Positions 17,223 to 25,432 are shown, counted from the stretch's first letter. The stretch: 36,036 nucleotides of DNA from CAYPZL01 sp964415045 (GCA_964415045.1 CAYPZL010000037.1:1-36036); one strand, 5' to 3'. Made by a program: numbers and translations. Notes: generated from the letters alone by a model not told the origin.

Positions 17223-20153
17223 ATGGATAGACAGCGCTGGATCGTCATTTCCCTGTTGGCCGTTCTGTGGGTCGGGGCGGCTTGGGCCGTAACCGAGGAC
17301 GAAGACGCCAAGGCCAAGTCGGACAAAGAGACCGGGACCGAGAAAAAAGAGGAGATCAAGCTCGAGGACCTGTTCCCGGAGAAGGGTTTCTTCGGCCCGT
17401 CGGCCTACGGCCCGGCCTTTTCGCACGACGGCGCGTACGGGGCGTATCTTTACCGGACGTACAAGGAGCGGCGGCACGGAAGCGATCTGCACATCTACGA
17501 CGTCGAGAAGGGCGAGGTCAAGCGGATCACCTGGCCTTCGGTGATGGCCCGGTTCCAGAGCGATGCGCGCAAAGTGGTCGAGGACCGCATCGAAAAGGCC
17601 AAGAAAGAGAAGGCCAAACGGAAAGCGAAGAAGAAAGAGGGCGGCGATCAGGACGCCAAGAAAGACGAGCGGGGCGACAAGACCGAGGATGAGAAGAAGG
17701 ACCGGGAAAAGGAAAAGGACGAGAAGCGCGAGGAGATAGAGCAGGACAAGGACAAGAAAGAAGAGAAAAAAGAGCAGAGCCTCCCGGCCCCCGAAGAGGA
17801 CGAAGACGGGAAAGTGGAAAAAAAGGAGGAAGGCGAAAAGGATATTGAAAAGGAGGATGAGGGCGACACCGAGAAGGGCGATGAGGAAGGCGAGCAGGAC
17901 GAAGAGAAAGAAATCGACGAGGAAGAGGTGTTGATGGATCGCGGCGACTGGGTCAGCGACAAGGACGCCGACGACGAGAAGGCGCCGCGGTACCGGGGCA
18001 TCGGCCGCTTCGAATGGTCACCGGTGGCGAACGAGATTCTCTTCGAGAGCGGGGGCGACGTGTATCGGTACGACCTGGCCGGCGACGAGGTGACGCGGTT
18101 GACGCACACGCGGGAGAGGGAGACGTCCGTGAGCTGGCTGCCGGACGGCAGCGGCTACACGTTCCGACGCGGCGGATCGCTGCTGCGAAAGACGTTCGGC
18201 TGCGACGTCATGCGCCAGCTCGACCCCGAGTTCCCGAACAAGGACGAGCTTTCAAGCTACCGCTTGAGCCCGGACGGCAGGCACATCGCTTTCACGACGT
18301 CGCGGCAGATCAAATCGCCCGAGACCAGTAAGGTCGAGATCGCCAACTATCGCGGCCGACTGATGGACGCCCGGGAAGTGTCGCGGCACATCTCCGACGA
18401 TCCGCTGCCCACCTACGAGCGGCGCGTGTATCTCTACGACCTCAGCGACGCCGACGACGAGAAGGACCTTCTGACCGAAGTGTTCAAGTGCGAGACCCAC
18501 ATGCCGGACGATATGCTCAAGAGTCCCGTCTGGTCGCCCGATTCGAAGAAGATCGCGTTCCTGACGTTCGAACAGGACCCGGCTTTGGTGAAGATCTTCG
18601 AGGCGAAGGTGGCCGAGAAGAAGGAGGATAAGGACGAGGACCCGAACGAGACGGACGACGCCGACGGGGACGATGAAGACGCCGAGAAGGACGAGAAAGG
18701 CGCGGAGAAATCCGATCCCAACGACGCCGACAAGAAGAAGTCGACGGAGGCCGAAGAACAACACGCGGAGAAGGCGAAGGAGATCTATCGCTTCCTGCAC
18801 AACGGCGGCCCGAACACGCCGCGGATGATGGTGCTGTACTATCTCGCCGACAACAAGCGACTCGTTTATCTGAGCGAGCAGACCGGATTCCGGCACCTGC
18901 ACGTGCTGAATCCCCTCTACGAGAGCTTCAAGTCGCTCACCAGCGGCCCGTACGAGGTGTACCCAATCGACATCGCCAAGAACCGCAAGTGGGTCTTCGT
19001 GCGGGCGACGAAGGAGCACCCCTCCCAGACCGACGTGTACAAAGTCTCAACGCGCAACGGCCGGATGGTTCGCCTGACAAAGGAAACGGGCACGCACAGC
19101 GACGCGGCCGTGAGTCAGGACGGCACGCGCGTGCTGACGAACCTGGTCAGTTACGAGCGACTCAAGGAGCTGGTCTTTATCGACGCTAAGGCGAAAGTCA
19201 ACAAGACGCTGACCGACTCGCATCCGGAGAAGGCGCACAAATTCGCCGAGCCCAAGCCGGAATTCTTCGACTACGAAAATCGGCACGGGCACAAGCTCTA
19301 CGGCATGATGTTCAAGCCCGATGACTGGAAGAAGAAAGACAAACGCCCGGTGTTGATTTACTTCTACGGCGGCCCGCTCGGCACACGGAAGATGGTCGTG
19401 CAGGGCAGCTTCAGCTCCTACAATTACGCCTTCCCGTACTACATGGCCAAGAAGCACGGCTACGTCGCGTGCACCATCGACACGCGCGGCAACAGCGGCT
19501 ATGCCGGCGTCTTCGAGAAGGCCAACTTCGGACAGGTCGGCAAGCCCCAGGTCGAGGATCTCGTCGACGGTGTCAAATTCCTCGTCGAGAACTGCGGTGT
19601 GGACGAGAAGAGGGTCGCCATTCACGGCTGGAGTTTCGGCGGCTTCCAGACGCAGATGTGCATGTACACCGAGCCGGACGTGTTCCAGGTCGGCATCGCC
19701 GGCGCCGGGCCCACCGAGTGGGAAAACTACAACTCCTGGTATACCCGGCACACGATCGGCAAGAGCGAGCCGGGCAAGGCCACGCTCAAGGAATTCTCGC
19801 TGCTTCCGCTGGCGAAGAACCTCAAAGGGCATCTGCTGCTCGTTCACGGAATGGAGGATTCAAACGTGCTGTTCCAGGATACGGTGCGGGTCTACCGCGA
19901 GCTGCTCAAGGCCGGCAAGGAGACGCTGGTCGAGCTGTTCCTCGATCCGACGGGCGGGCACGGCCTGGGCGGCGACGTCAAGACCCTCTCGCGATACCGC
20001 AAGTACGAGCAGTTCCTGCTGCGGACCATCGGCCGCTACGAAGAGAAGGACGCCCCCAAGCGGGAAAAGAAGCCCCGGGATAAGGAAAGACAAAAGAGGA
20101 AAAGGCGCGAGAAGAAGCCCGACGGCGTCGACGTCGCCCAGGCCGGCACGTAA
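17223..20153 (+). CDS. Prolyl-oligopeptidase-family (S9) peptidase with giant charged inserts
   Basis: 976 residues. Signal peptide-like N-terminus (WIVISLLAVLWVGAAWA). Propeller part with 'IGRFEWSPVANEILF', 'SYRLSPDGRHIAFTTS', 'SPVWSPDSKKIAFLT'; C-terminal alpha/beta hydrolase with nucleophile GWSFGG (Ser804), 'HGMEDSNV' (Asp879) and 'TGGHG' (His913), a complete triad. The family cleaves peptides, often dipeptides or oligopeptides, in the periplasm. Odd: the propeller is interrupted by a roughly 120-residue Lys/Glu/Asp-only region (about residues 115-240) and a second one (about 465-520). A basic C-terminal tail (KRKRREKKPDG) also stands out. Start ATG 17223 has CAGGAG upstream. Terminates before the repeat and tRNA; same promoter type as the preceding gene. 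Confidence 0.93.
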   Translation: MDRQRWIVISLLAVLWVGAAWAVTEDEDAKAKSDKETGTEKKEEIKLEDLFPEKGFFGPSAYGPAFSHDGAYGAYLYRTYKERRHGSDLHIYDVEKGEVKRITWPSVMARFQSDARKVVEDRIEKAKKEKAKRKAKKKEGGDQDAKKDERGDKTEDEKKDREKEKDEKREEIEQDKDKKEEKKEQSLPAPEEDEDGKVEKKEEGEKDIEKEDEGDTEKGDEEGEQDEEKEIDEEEVLMDRGDWVSDKDADDEKAPRYRGIGRFEWSPVANEILFESGGDVYRYDLAGDEVTRLTHTRERETSVSWLPDGSGYTFRRGGSLLRKTFGCDVMRQLDPEFPNKDELSSYRLSPDGRHIAFTTSRQIKSPETSKVEIANYRGRLMDAREVSRHISDDPLPTYERRVYLYDLSDADDEKDLLTEVFKCETHMPDDMLKSPVWSPDSKKIAFLTFEQDPALVKIFEAKVAEKKEDKDEDPNETDDADGDDEDAEKDEKGAEKSDPNDADKKKSTEAEEQHAEKAKEIYRFLHNGGPNTPRMMVLYYLADNKRLVYLSEQTGFRHLHVLNPLYESFKSLTSGPYEVYPIDIAKNRKWVFVRATKEHPSQTDVYKVSTRNGRMVRLTKETGTHSDAAVSQDGTRVLTNLVSYERLKELVFIDAKAKVNKTLTDSHPEKAHKFAEPKPEFFDYENRHGHKLYGMMFKPDDWKKKDKRPVLIYFYGGPLGTRKMVVQGSFSSYNYAFPYYMAKKHGYVACTIDTRGNSGYAGVFEKANFGQVGKPQVEDLVDGVKFLVENCGVDEKRVAIHGWSFGGFQTQMCMYTEPDVFQVGIAGAGPTEWENYNSWYTRHTIGKSEPGKATLKEFSLLPLAKNLKGHLLLVHGMEDSNVLFQDTVRVYRELLKAGKETLVELFLDPTGGHGLGGDVKTLSRYRKYEQFLLRTIGRYEEKDAPKREKKPRDKERQKRKRREKKPDGVDVAQAGT

Positions 20154-20228
20154 CAGCAGGACGCCCCGCCCGTTCCTTCGTCGCGACCGAGACGTTTCAT
20201 ATGGATTCTGATTCATTCGGACGGGGGA

Positions 20229-20327
20229 TGTCATCCTGAACGAAGCGCAGCGGAGTGAAGGGTCTGGGTTGCGGGTTTGAAATATCTCCCGTGCGTAGGC
20301 GAGATCCTTCGCTTGCGGCTCAGGATG
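20229..20327. repeat. Dispersed palindromic repeat (TCATCCTGA...TCAGGATGA type)
   Basis: Begins GTCATCCTGAACGAAGCG and ends GAGATCCTTCGCTTGCGGCTCAGGATG, so its ends are inverted copies. This is the common intergenic element TGTCATCCTGAGCGAAGCGAAGGATCT known from many bacterial genomes. It differs in sequence from the other repeat at 14996. Confidence 0.7.
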
Positions 20328-20411
20328 GAGGAATCTCATCTCAGAAGTGGTTTTCTGATTCGTATCGTGTCTCACCGCCGCACGCCGCGCGTCCGGCGGA
20401 ACGATTTAGAG

Positions 20412-20440
20412 TTGAACAAACTCGCCCCCACGGGTATATT
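20412..20440 (+). promoter_or_regulatory. Promoter of the tRNA-Thr gene
   Basis: TTGAAC (5/6) at 20412-20417, 17-base spacer, TATATT (5/6) at 20435-20440, 45 bases ahead of the tRNA. A strong match for a stable-RNA promoter. Confidence 0.65.
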
Positions 20441-20485
20441 TAGCAGAGCCGTCGGCCGAGCGGCCCCGCCCGGACCGGACGTAAC

Positions 20486-20557
20486 GCCAACGTAGCTCAA
20501 CGGTAGAGCTCTGGTTTTGTAAACCAGCGGTTGTCGGTTCGAATCCGACCGTTGGCT
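20486..20557 (+). tRNA. tRNA-Thr (anticodon TGT)
   Basis: 72 bases fold as a full cloverleaf: acceptor GCCAACG/CGTTGGC, D stem GCTC/GAGC, anticodon stem CTGGT/ACCAG around loop TTTGTAA (anticodon TGT, reading ACA), T stem GTCGG/CCGAC with TTCGAAT loop, discriminator T. CCA is not encoded. It is the target of the neighbouring integrase, which ends inside it on the other strand. Confidence 0.96.
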
Positions 20558-21921
20558 TTGAGATCCCCGTTTTTGATAGCGCCAGTGGGGGTGGTCTCTG
20601 CGCGTGACTGCACTACACTGCACCAGCCAGCGCCAAAAAACGCCAAGTTTGACGCCAAGTCAGAATCGCCAGTGACATTTCTCTCATCTGTTCCCGTTGC
20701 CTTCTGTGCTTGGCGGTCCGGCGCGGACAAGTCCGGCAACTTGGCAACTGCTTCGGCTTCCTGGCCTCGGAAGATATGCGTATATCTCGACATCGTAAGA
20801 TTGATGTCGCTGTGTCGCATAATGGCCTGCGCCACCTTGGGATGAACGCCGTTGGCTGCCAGCCAGCTCCCCGTAGTATGACGCAAGCTGTGGAAGTCCC
20901 GGAAACGACCGGCGTCGTCCGTGTAGTCTATGCCGGCATCTGCCAGATCCGCCCGGATCATCGGTGCGGTCTTGTCTGTTAGCTGCTTATAGCGACCACC
21001 AAACGCCTTGGCCGTGGGCAACTTGCCCGCGAAAAACGCCTTGAGGTCTGCCGCCGTTTCGGACCGGAGTGGAAGAACATCTTCACGGCGCCGTTTGCTG
21101 TACCCGGCTACGACCGTAACGGTGTTGTGATCGAAGTCGAACGAAGAGACCTTCAGGCTGCGCAGTTCTTTCCTCCGCAGCCCCGTTTCCACAGTGACGC
21201 GATACAGCAGGACCCTCTCGCACCCCTCCATACCGTATCGCTCTGGTCCCTTCGCCGTGGCCGCCAGCAGACGCCGGACCTGATCGACCTCGAGCGATAC
21301 ACGGTCGTGTCTGCGGTCGGTACGGACATTCAGGGGCTTCAGGTGTGTGATGGGCGATTCGCGGGCCCTACGGTTCTGTACCATCCAGCGTGCGAATTGC
21401 TTGATCGACTGAAGATAGAAATTCGAGGTTTGGATGGATAGACCGGCCGCACGCAAGACCGCAAGACGGTGCTCGACGCTATCGGCCCGGATGTCGGACC
21501 ACATCGTAAACCTACACTCAGTGACAATTCGGGTGGCTCGCGAAACAACAGTCTGGGCGTACATGGGCGTATTCCCCTTGGCGAGCAGGCTATTGTGGAA
21601 GTCGACGAGATGCTGTTTGAGCGGCTTTTTGCCCGCAGCCTGCGTGGAGTCGAGCAACCCGGTTTTCACGAAGCGGGCAAGCAACTTTGGCGGCACGCGC
21701 TCCAACCACTCCGTCAACTCGCGGTCCGGTGGATCTCCCGAGATCCGGCAGGTGGCAAGGCGTTCGATACGACGGCCCAAGGCGGCGGATTGGGCCTTAT
21801 CCTTGAAGGCCGGAAAACGACGTACGATCTGTAGGTGGTCTCGGAGTTCAATCCACCACTTCGTTACAGTGCGCGTCTTGCCGGTCTTTTTGTCCCGATA
21901 TGTTGGCTTAAACAGTCGCAT
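20497..21921 (-). CDS. int: Tyrosine recombinase/integrase, C-terminus encoded antisense to the tRNA
   Basis: 474 residues. The N-terminal part has a SAM-like core-binding domain ('LRAAGLSIQTSNFYLQSIKQFARWMVQ'), followed by the catalytic domain: Arg in 'TGLRRKELRSLK', 'HSLRHTTGSWLA' (His-x-x-Arg-His), and the nucleophile in 'MSRYTHIF' after 'IMRHSDINLT'. All key residues are present. The last 16 codons (RIRTDNRWFTKPELYR, stop TGA at 20497-20499) are exactly the complement of the tRNA-Thr gene, so the tail of the enzyme is determined by the integration site. Start ATG 21921 has AAGGAAG upstream and overlaps the end of the AlpA-like gene by 14 bases, suggesting co-translation. Confidence 0.95.
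   Translation of the reverse strand: MRLFKPTYRDKKTGKTRTVTKWWIELRDHLQIVRRFPAFKDKAQSAALGRRIERLATCRISGDPPDRELTEWLERVPPKLLARFVKTGLLDSTQAAGKKPLKQHLVDFHNSLLAKGNTPMYAQTVVSRATRIVTECRFTMWSDIRADSVEHRLAVLRAAGLSIQTSNFYLQSIKQFARWMVQNRRARESPITHLKPLNVRTDRRHDRVSLEVDQVRRLLAATAKGPERYGMEGCERVLLYRVTVETGLRRKELRSLKVSSFDFDHNTVTVVAGYSKRRREDVLPLRSETAADLKAFFAGKLPTAKAFGGRYKQLTDKTAPMIRADLADAGIDYTDDAGRFRDFHSLRHTTGSWLAANGVHPKVAQAIMRHSDINLTMSRYTHIFRGQEAEAVAKLPDLSAPDRQAQKATGTDERNVTGDSDLASNLAFFGAGWCSVVQSRAETTPTGAIKNGDLKANGRIRTDNRWFTKPELYR
20500..20557. other. Probable left attachment site (attL) in the tRNA 3' part
   Basis: Integrases of this type usually recombine within the anticodon/T-arm part of a tRNA, leaving a direct repeat at the far end. 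The integrase gene enters this tRNA tail first, so the crossover should be in it. The exact core cannot be set without the right end. Confidence 0.45.
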
Positions 21922-22153
21922 GATTGACTTCCTTTCTGTTGACCCATTCTTCGCGTTTGGGACAACGAGCTTTGACCCAGTCCGTTAACTCGAACCTGCT
22001 CCACAGTGTACGCTTGCCGAGCTTGATAGGCAACGGTCCAAGTTCGCCCGTGCTATGCATGGCCCAGAAGAAGCGCTCGCCGATCCCGAGCAGGCGCGCG
22101 CCTTCTTTAGCGTCCAAGAGCAACGCAATCGAGTTGTTGCCGGTGTCGGTCAT
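21908..22153 (-). CDS. AlpA/MerR-like small DNA-binding protein (candidate excisionase)
   Basis: 81 residues with one winged helix-turn-helix of the AlpA/excisionase type: LLDAKEGARLLGIGERFFW forms the helices and 'LPIKLGKRTLWSRFELTDWVKA' the wing and following helix. Such proteins direct integrase towards excision or regulate it. It starts at ATG 22153 within the stop of the preceding primase-like gene (ATGA overlap) and its end overlaps the integrase start, so the three genes are translationally linked. No recognisable ribosome binding site of its own. Confidence 0.85.
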   Translation of the reverse strand: MTDTGNNSIALLLDAKEGARLLGIGERFFWAMHSTGELGPLPIKLGKRTLWSRFELTDWVKARCPKREEWVNRKEVNHATV

Positions 22154-23262
22154 TTTTGCACAATTCTCGGCGTCGAACGGACGATCGTCGTTCGTTCTTC
22201 ACACCGCGCGCGTCGCTTCGGTTCACCCATTTCACAGCCGTCCTCCAGACAGTACTGTCGCAGTGGCGAATCGCATAATGACACTGCAGGGTGCCGACAA
22301 CCGTATTCGGCCGCCTTCTCGATATCGCTGGCGTCACGGATCGGGTTGCGACTGTCGATCCTCCTGAGCCGGGCTACGATTTCGGGATAATGCAGATTCA
22401 GATGGGCCCAGTAACGGGCCAAGGCGAAGTAGGTCGCATGCCTGGTCCCATCAGCAAGCACGGCGGATTCAATGGCCTGAACGCACGGTAGCATCGCCCG
22501 ACCGTGCGTGGGCTGGGCCGAGCTTTCGCTGCACTTCGGACATCTGGTACGCTCTTGCTCGATGCGTTTGAGTTCCGAAGTGAACCACCAGGGTGCGTAT
22601 TTGCCGACGTATCCTTCGAGATAAGAGTCCTCTGGACGAGGCGATGCCGCCAGCGCCAGAATCTCATTTGCCGGAAGTTCTGAGATTTCGTCCTCGGTCA
22701 AAGGGATCTTGTACAATCCGCCGGGGCCACGGGAATTCGGAAACGTCCACGTGTAGTCCTGCGAGTAGATGCTCAAATCGAGAAAACCAGGCTGGAAGCG
22801 ACCCTGCTTTGCGGCGATGTCGGCGTAGAGGTCAAAGATCCATGGCGAGTAGAAGGCGTCGAAGAGTTGGACGGGCAGGAGCAGTTCGAAGCCGCGGTGG
22901 CCATCGAAATACCAATGGACACAAGCGGATGGAGCGTCCATCTGAATGAGGACCTGCTTGCCTGCCTCAACGAGGCAACGTTTGGCTCCATCGAGATCGC
23001 TTTCTGAACGAGTGTGGAGATAGAACGGGACCACGTATCTCGCCTCACGGGTGCGTTTAGCGTAGACACAGATGGAGTGGGACAAGAACACCCCCGTGTT
23101 GCTGAATCGTTTGAACCATGTGTCTATCGCTTGGCGATCTCCAATTCGGACGAAGGCCCGTGCGACGATTTCGCCGCTGGAAGATCGTGCGATCAGTTCA
23201 ATCCATTCGAAGTGGTCATCGTTTCCGGTCAGCGCCAGACCGCTCGGTCTTTCACATTCCAT
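22150..23262 (-). CDS. Degenerate archaeo-eukaryotic-primase (AEP) paralogue, catalytic residues lost
   Basis: 370 residues from ATG 23262 (AGGAGG eight bases upstream). It aligns along most of its length with the next gene upstream. Where that protein has YFDID, this one has YLHTR: both metal-binding Asp are His83 and Arg85. Motif II is DGHRGFE instead of SGCKGFH, so the catalytic Lys and His are gone. Motif III (FLDLSIYS) and 'PNSRGPGGLYKIPL' remain. It adds a CPKC pair and, near the C-terminus, Cys residues in 'LCDSPLRQYCLEDGC', like its partner and reminiscent of metal or Fe-S binding tails of primases. A structural or DNA-binding subunit of a heterodimer is the natural reading (inference). 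Confidence 0.8.
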   Translation of the reverse strand: MECERPSGLALTGNDDHFEWIELIARSSSGEIVARAFVRIGDRQAIDTWFKRFSNTGVFLSHSICVYAKRTREARYVVPFYLHTRSESDLDGAKRCLVEAGKQVLIQMDAPSACVHWYFDGHRGFELLLPVQLFDAFYSPWIFDLYADIAAKQGRFQPGFLDLSIYSQDYTWTFPNSRGPGGLYKIPLTEDEISELPANEILALAASPRPEDSYLEGYVGKYAPWWFTSELKRIEQERTRCPKCSESSAQPTHGRAMLPCVQAIESAVLADGTRHATYFALARYWAHLNLHYPEIVARLRRIDSRNPIRDASDIEKAAEYGCRHPAVSLCDSPLRQYCLEDGCEMGEPKRRARCEERTTIVRSTPRIVQK

Positions 23263-23324
23263 GGTGTGTTCCTCCTGGTTATATATTGCACTGATGTGCT
23301 CGCGAGAATCATCCTCTCGAAGCT

Positions 23325-24374
23325 TTAGCGATTCGCGTTCTGGCTTCTCTTGAGCTTGGCATAGAAGCATTTCTCGGGTCGACAGTACCGGCGTAGCGAT
23401 TCATCATTGCATCCGGGGAAACCAGGATGGTCGCTGGCCCAGGCGATGGTTCGCTCAATGTAGTTGGGATCCCGGATAGGATGGCGGTTGTTGATGGTTT
23501 CGATTCGCTCGCGGATTTCTGCCGGATGCATCCTAACGTAACGGTAGAAGCGGGCCAAGGATAAGTATGCCTGATGCCGTATGCCATCAGGAAGAGTGGC
23601 TTTTTGGATGGCCTGGATGCATTCAGGAGTGCGCCAGCCGTCACGGAATCCCTTCGCATTGCGGGTTGCATGGCCCGAATGTCTCTCCAGTCGTGCGACA
23701 GCGGCGAGTGCCTGTCTATACCACTGAACTGCGTCCTCGGACACTTGGTGCCGAGCCACTGAGTCTTCCGGTCGTGGGTTCACGGCCAGCGTTTTGATCC
23801 CGTCAATGCTAATGTCGCGCAACTCCTCGTACGTCAGCGGAATCTTGAACAGACCGCTCTTGCCATGTCTCGAGTTCACAAGCCTCCAGAGGCGTTTACG
23901 GGTATACACGCTCTGGTCAATGTGGAGTACGCCGGCCTCGCACGCTCGGCGGGCCATTCTTCTATGGAGCCCAAGCGTGTGGGGCGAACAAAAGCCTTGA
24001 AAGACTTGCGGGGCAACGACAACGTGAAACCCTTTGCAGCCCGAAAAAGAGATATCGAGGCTGTCTTGCGGCAGCCGTATCCTATCCATGAGCATTTCGC
24101 ACAATGTAATCGTACCTCTGCGTGCTGTTTCCAAATTGTCGGGACAGTCGATGTCGAAGTATAGGGGAAGGATAAACGCCGAATTAGCGTCTGGCGCGGC
24201 ATACCGGCCAATAGAATGGAAGACATCGGTGTTGAGAAAACGCCTTCTCCAAGCCGCGATGCCGGCAGAATCATCCCGGCGGATATAGTGGCTGCGCACC
24301 ATTTTTCCATTTGGCAGAAGTGCGGCCAATTCGATCCAATTGTATGCCTTATTCTGTGACTGTGTGACTGTCAT
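23325..24374 (-). CDS. Archaeo-eukaryotic-type primase/primase-polymerase-like protein
   Basis: 349 residues from ATG 24374; a TTG at 24422 is in frame but less likely. All three AEP motifs are visible: hhhDhD as PLYFDIDC (Asp74, Asp76), S-G-x-K-G-x-H as SGCKGFH (111-117), and the third acidic residue in HIDQSVYT (Asp153), followed by 'RLVNSRHGKSGLFKIPL', typical of mobile-element primases. The C-terminal tail has three Cys (GCNDESLRRYCRPEKC). AEPs make primers or copy DNA; on an element this suggests its own replication initiation. It lies 62 bases ahead of the degenerate paralogue. I cannot tell the subfamily without a profile search. Confidence 0.88.
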   Translation of the reverse strand: MTVTQSQNKAYNWIELAALLPNGKMVRSHYIRRDDSAGIAAWRRRFLNTDVFHSIGRYAAPDANSAFILPLYFDIDCPDNLETARRGTITLCEMLMDRIRLPQDSLDISFSGCKGFHVVVAPQVFQGFCSPHTLGLHRRMARRACEAGVLHIDQSVYTRKRLWRLVNSRHGKSGLFKIPLTYEELRDISIDGIKTLAVNPRPEDSVARHQVSEDAVQWYRQALAAVARLERHSGHATRNAKGFRDGWRTPECIQAIQKATLPDGIRHQAYLSLARFYRYVRMHPAEIRERIETINNRHPIRDPNYIERTIAWASDHPGFPGCNDESLRRYCRPEKCFYAKLKRSQNANR

Positions 24375-24582
24375 TTTGTTCTCAATACCAGGGTACGGCG
24401 CGTCGTGACGGCCTTTCCCCAATTATCTCATGCCGCCGTTTGCGCCGACGAACAAGCTCCTGTCGAACCGCTGATTTTGGCATGACCCGAGGCCAACATG
24501 ACTACACTGAAGCAGGGCCCGTCCCAGAGAGCGGTTCTGTGCCACCGTCGGCGGCAGGGTCATGGTGCCGCGCCAGCAAGGT

Positions 24583-24846
24583 CTACTCCGGTTCTTTGTT
24601 TTGTGACAGGACGATGTAATCGTGACAGTGTTGGGCGAGAACGATTAGCCGCGAAAGTTCGTACGGAAAGTACTGGTTCGTTCGTGCGTAACTGCCATCT
24701 TTCTTCCGGTAGGATTTCTCAATGCGGGTCGAGTGACGAATTCTTGTCTGGCCGTTGTGTTGAAATTCATGGCGCCAGATACTGGCTTCGATACACCCCG
24801 AGCGCCACGAGATCACCGGTCTGGGCTTGTTATTTTGCTGGGCCAT
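24583..24846 (-). CDS. Small basic/aromatic protein, possible nucleic-acid binder
   Basis: 87 residues from ATG 24846, with AAGGAG six bases upstream; the longer frame from 24876 is not needed. The sequence 'ISWRSGCIEASIWRHEF', 'STRIEKSYRKKDGSYARTNQ' and 'FPYELSRLIVLAQHCHDYI' resembles a widespread group of small proteins of unknown function in planctomycete and element-borne loci, with beta-strands then one helix. A compact ssDNA-binding fold is possible but is a guess. It is the first gene upstream of the primase pair. Confidence 0.7.
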   Translation of the reverse strand: MAQQNNKPRPVISWRSGCIEASIWRHEFQHNGQTRIRHSTRIEKSYRKKDGSYARTNQYFPYELSRLIVLAQHCHDYIVLSQNKEPE

Positions 24847-24904
24847 GGTATCACTCCTTTGCGGATAAACCGCCATACTACTTATGGGCGTTTAGTTCAT
24901 GCCC

Positions 24905-25333
24905 TCAGAACGGAATTTCGTGATCGGCTAGGGGAACGGCGTCTTTGCTTGCGGGACGCTCGGTCCCCGGCACGTAGCGAATCTTCTCGAAATCGAATAG
25001 CTCGCATTTGTTAGCTGTTTGGCCGCGAAATCGCAGGCCGACAACACGGCTGATGGCTTGATCAGGATCAATAGTCACGCCGGCTTCAGAGGCATCGACA
25101 CCGGCTGCCAGAAAGAATGCACACGTACGATCCCCTGGATGGACAGGCAGAAAGAAAAGGATCTTGTGAATTCGGCCGCGTTGACGAGTATCCAGATTCT
25201 GGATCGTCACCCATAGGTGCCGCTTTCCTCGTTCAAGTCTTACCTGCTTTACTTCTCCTGAATAAAGTCGGCCCACTTCGAGCTCGGACCACGGTTTTAC
25301 TGTAATAGTGGGTGTTCTCTTGCGACGTGGCAT
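24905..25333 (-). CDS. Unknown protein with an SSB-like C-terminal tip
   Basis: 142 residues from ATG 25333 (AAAGGAGC upstream). It starts strongly basic (PRRKRTPT), then a beta-rich middle (VGRLYSGEVKQVRLERGKRHLWVTIQNL) that could be an OB-like barrel, and ends ...ADHEIPF. Single-stranded-DNA-binding proteins characteristically end in acidic residues plus Ile-Pro-Phe, which recruits replication partners; here the tip is HEIPF after an acidic patch. It sits among the primase genes. Function as an SSB substitute is an inference; I see no known SSB core. Confidence 0.7.
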   Translation of the reverse strand: MPRRKRTPTITVKPWSELEVGRLYSGEVKQVRLERGKRHLWVTIQNLDTRQRGRIHKILFFLPVHPGDRTCAFFLAAGVDASEAGVTIDPDQAISRVVGLRFRGQTANKCELFDFEKIRYVPGTERPASKDAVPLADHEIPF

Positions 25334-25432
25334 TGTTTGCTCCTTTCGCAATATTGGTTCCTTATTTGGGGGTAGCAGAGGAAGTCACTCAGTTATCTCT
25401 TTCACGTCGACCGGCTCCGAGTCTATTTGTGC

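Larger units (their letters stand above)
20154..20485. other. Intergenic region between S9 peptidase and tRNA
   Basis: Holds a dispersed palindromic repeat (20229-20327) and the tRNA promoter (20412-20440). No gene is supported and no intrinsic terminator is obvious behind the peptidase. Confidence 0.55.

Noticed and set aside
21908..22153. Antitoxin of a toxin-antitoxin pair
   Set aside because: The helix-turn-helix matches AlpA/excisionase proteins and the gene is coupled to the integrase; no toxin is adjacent.
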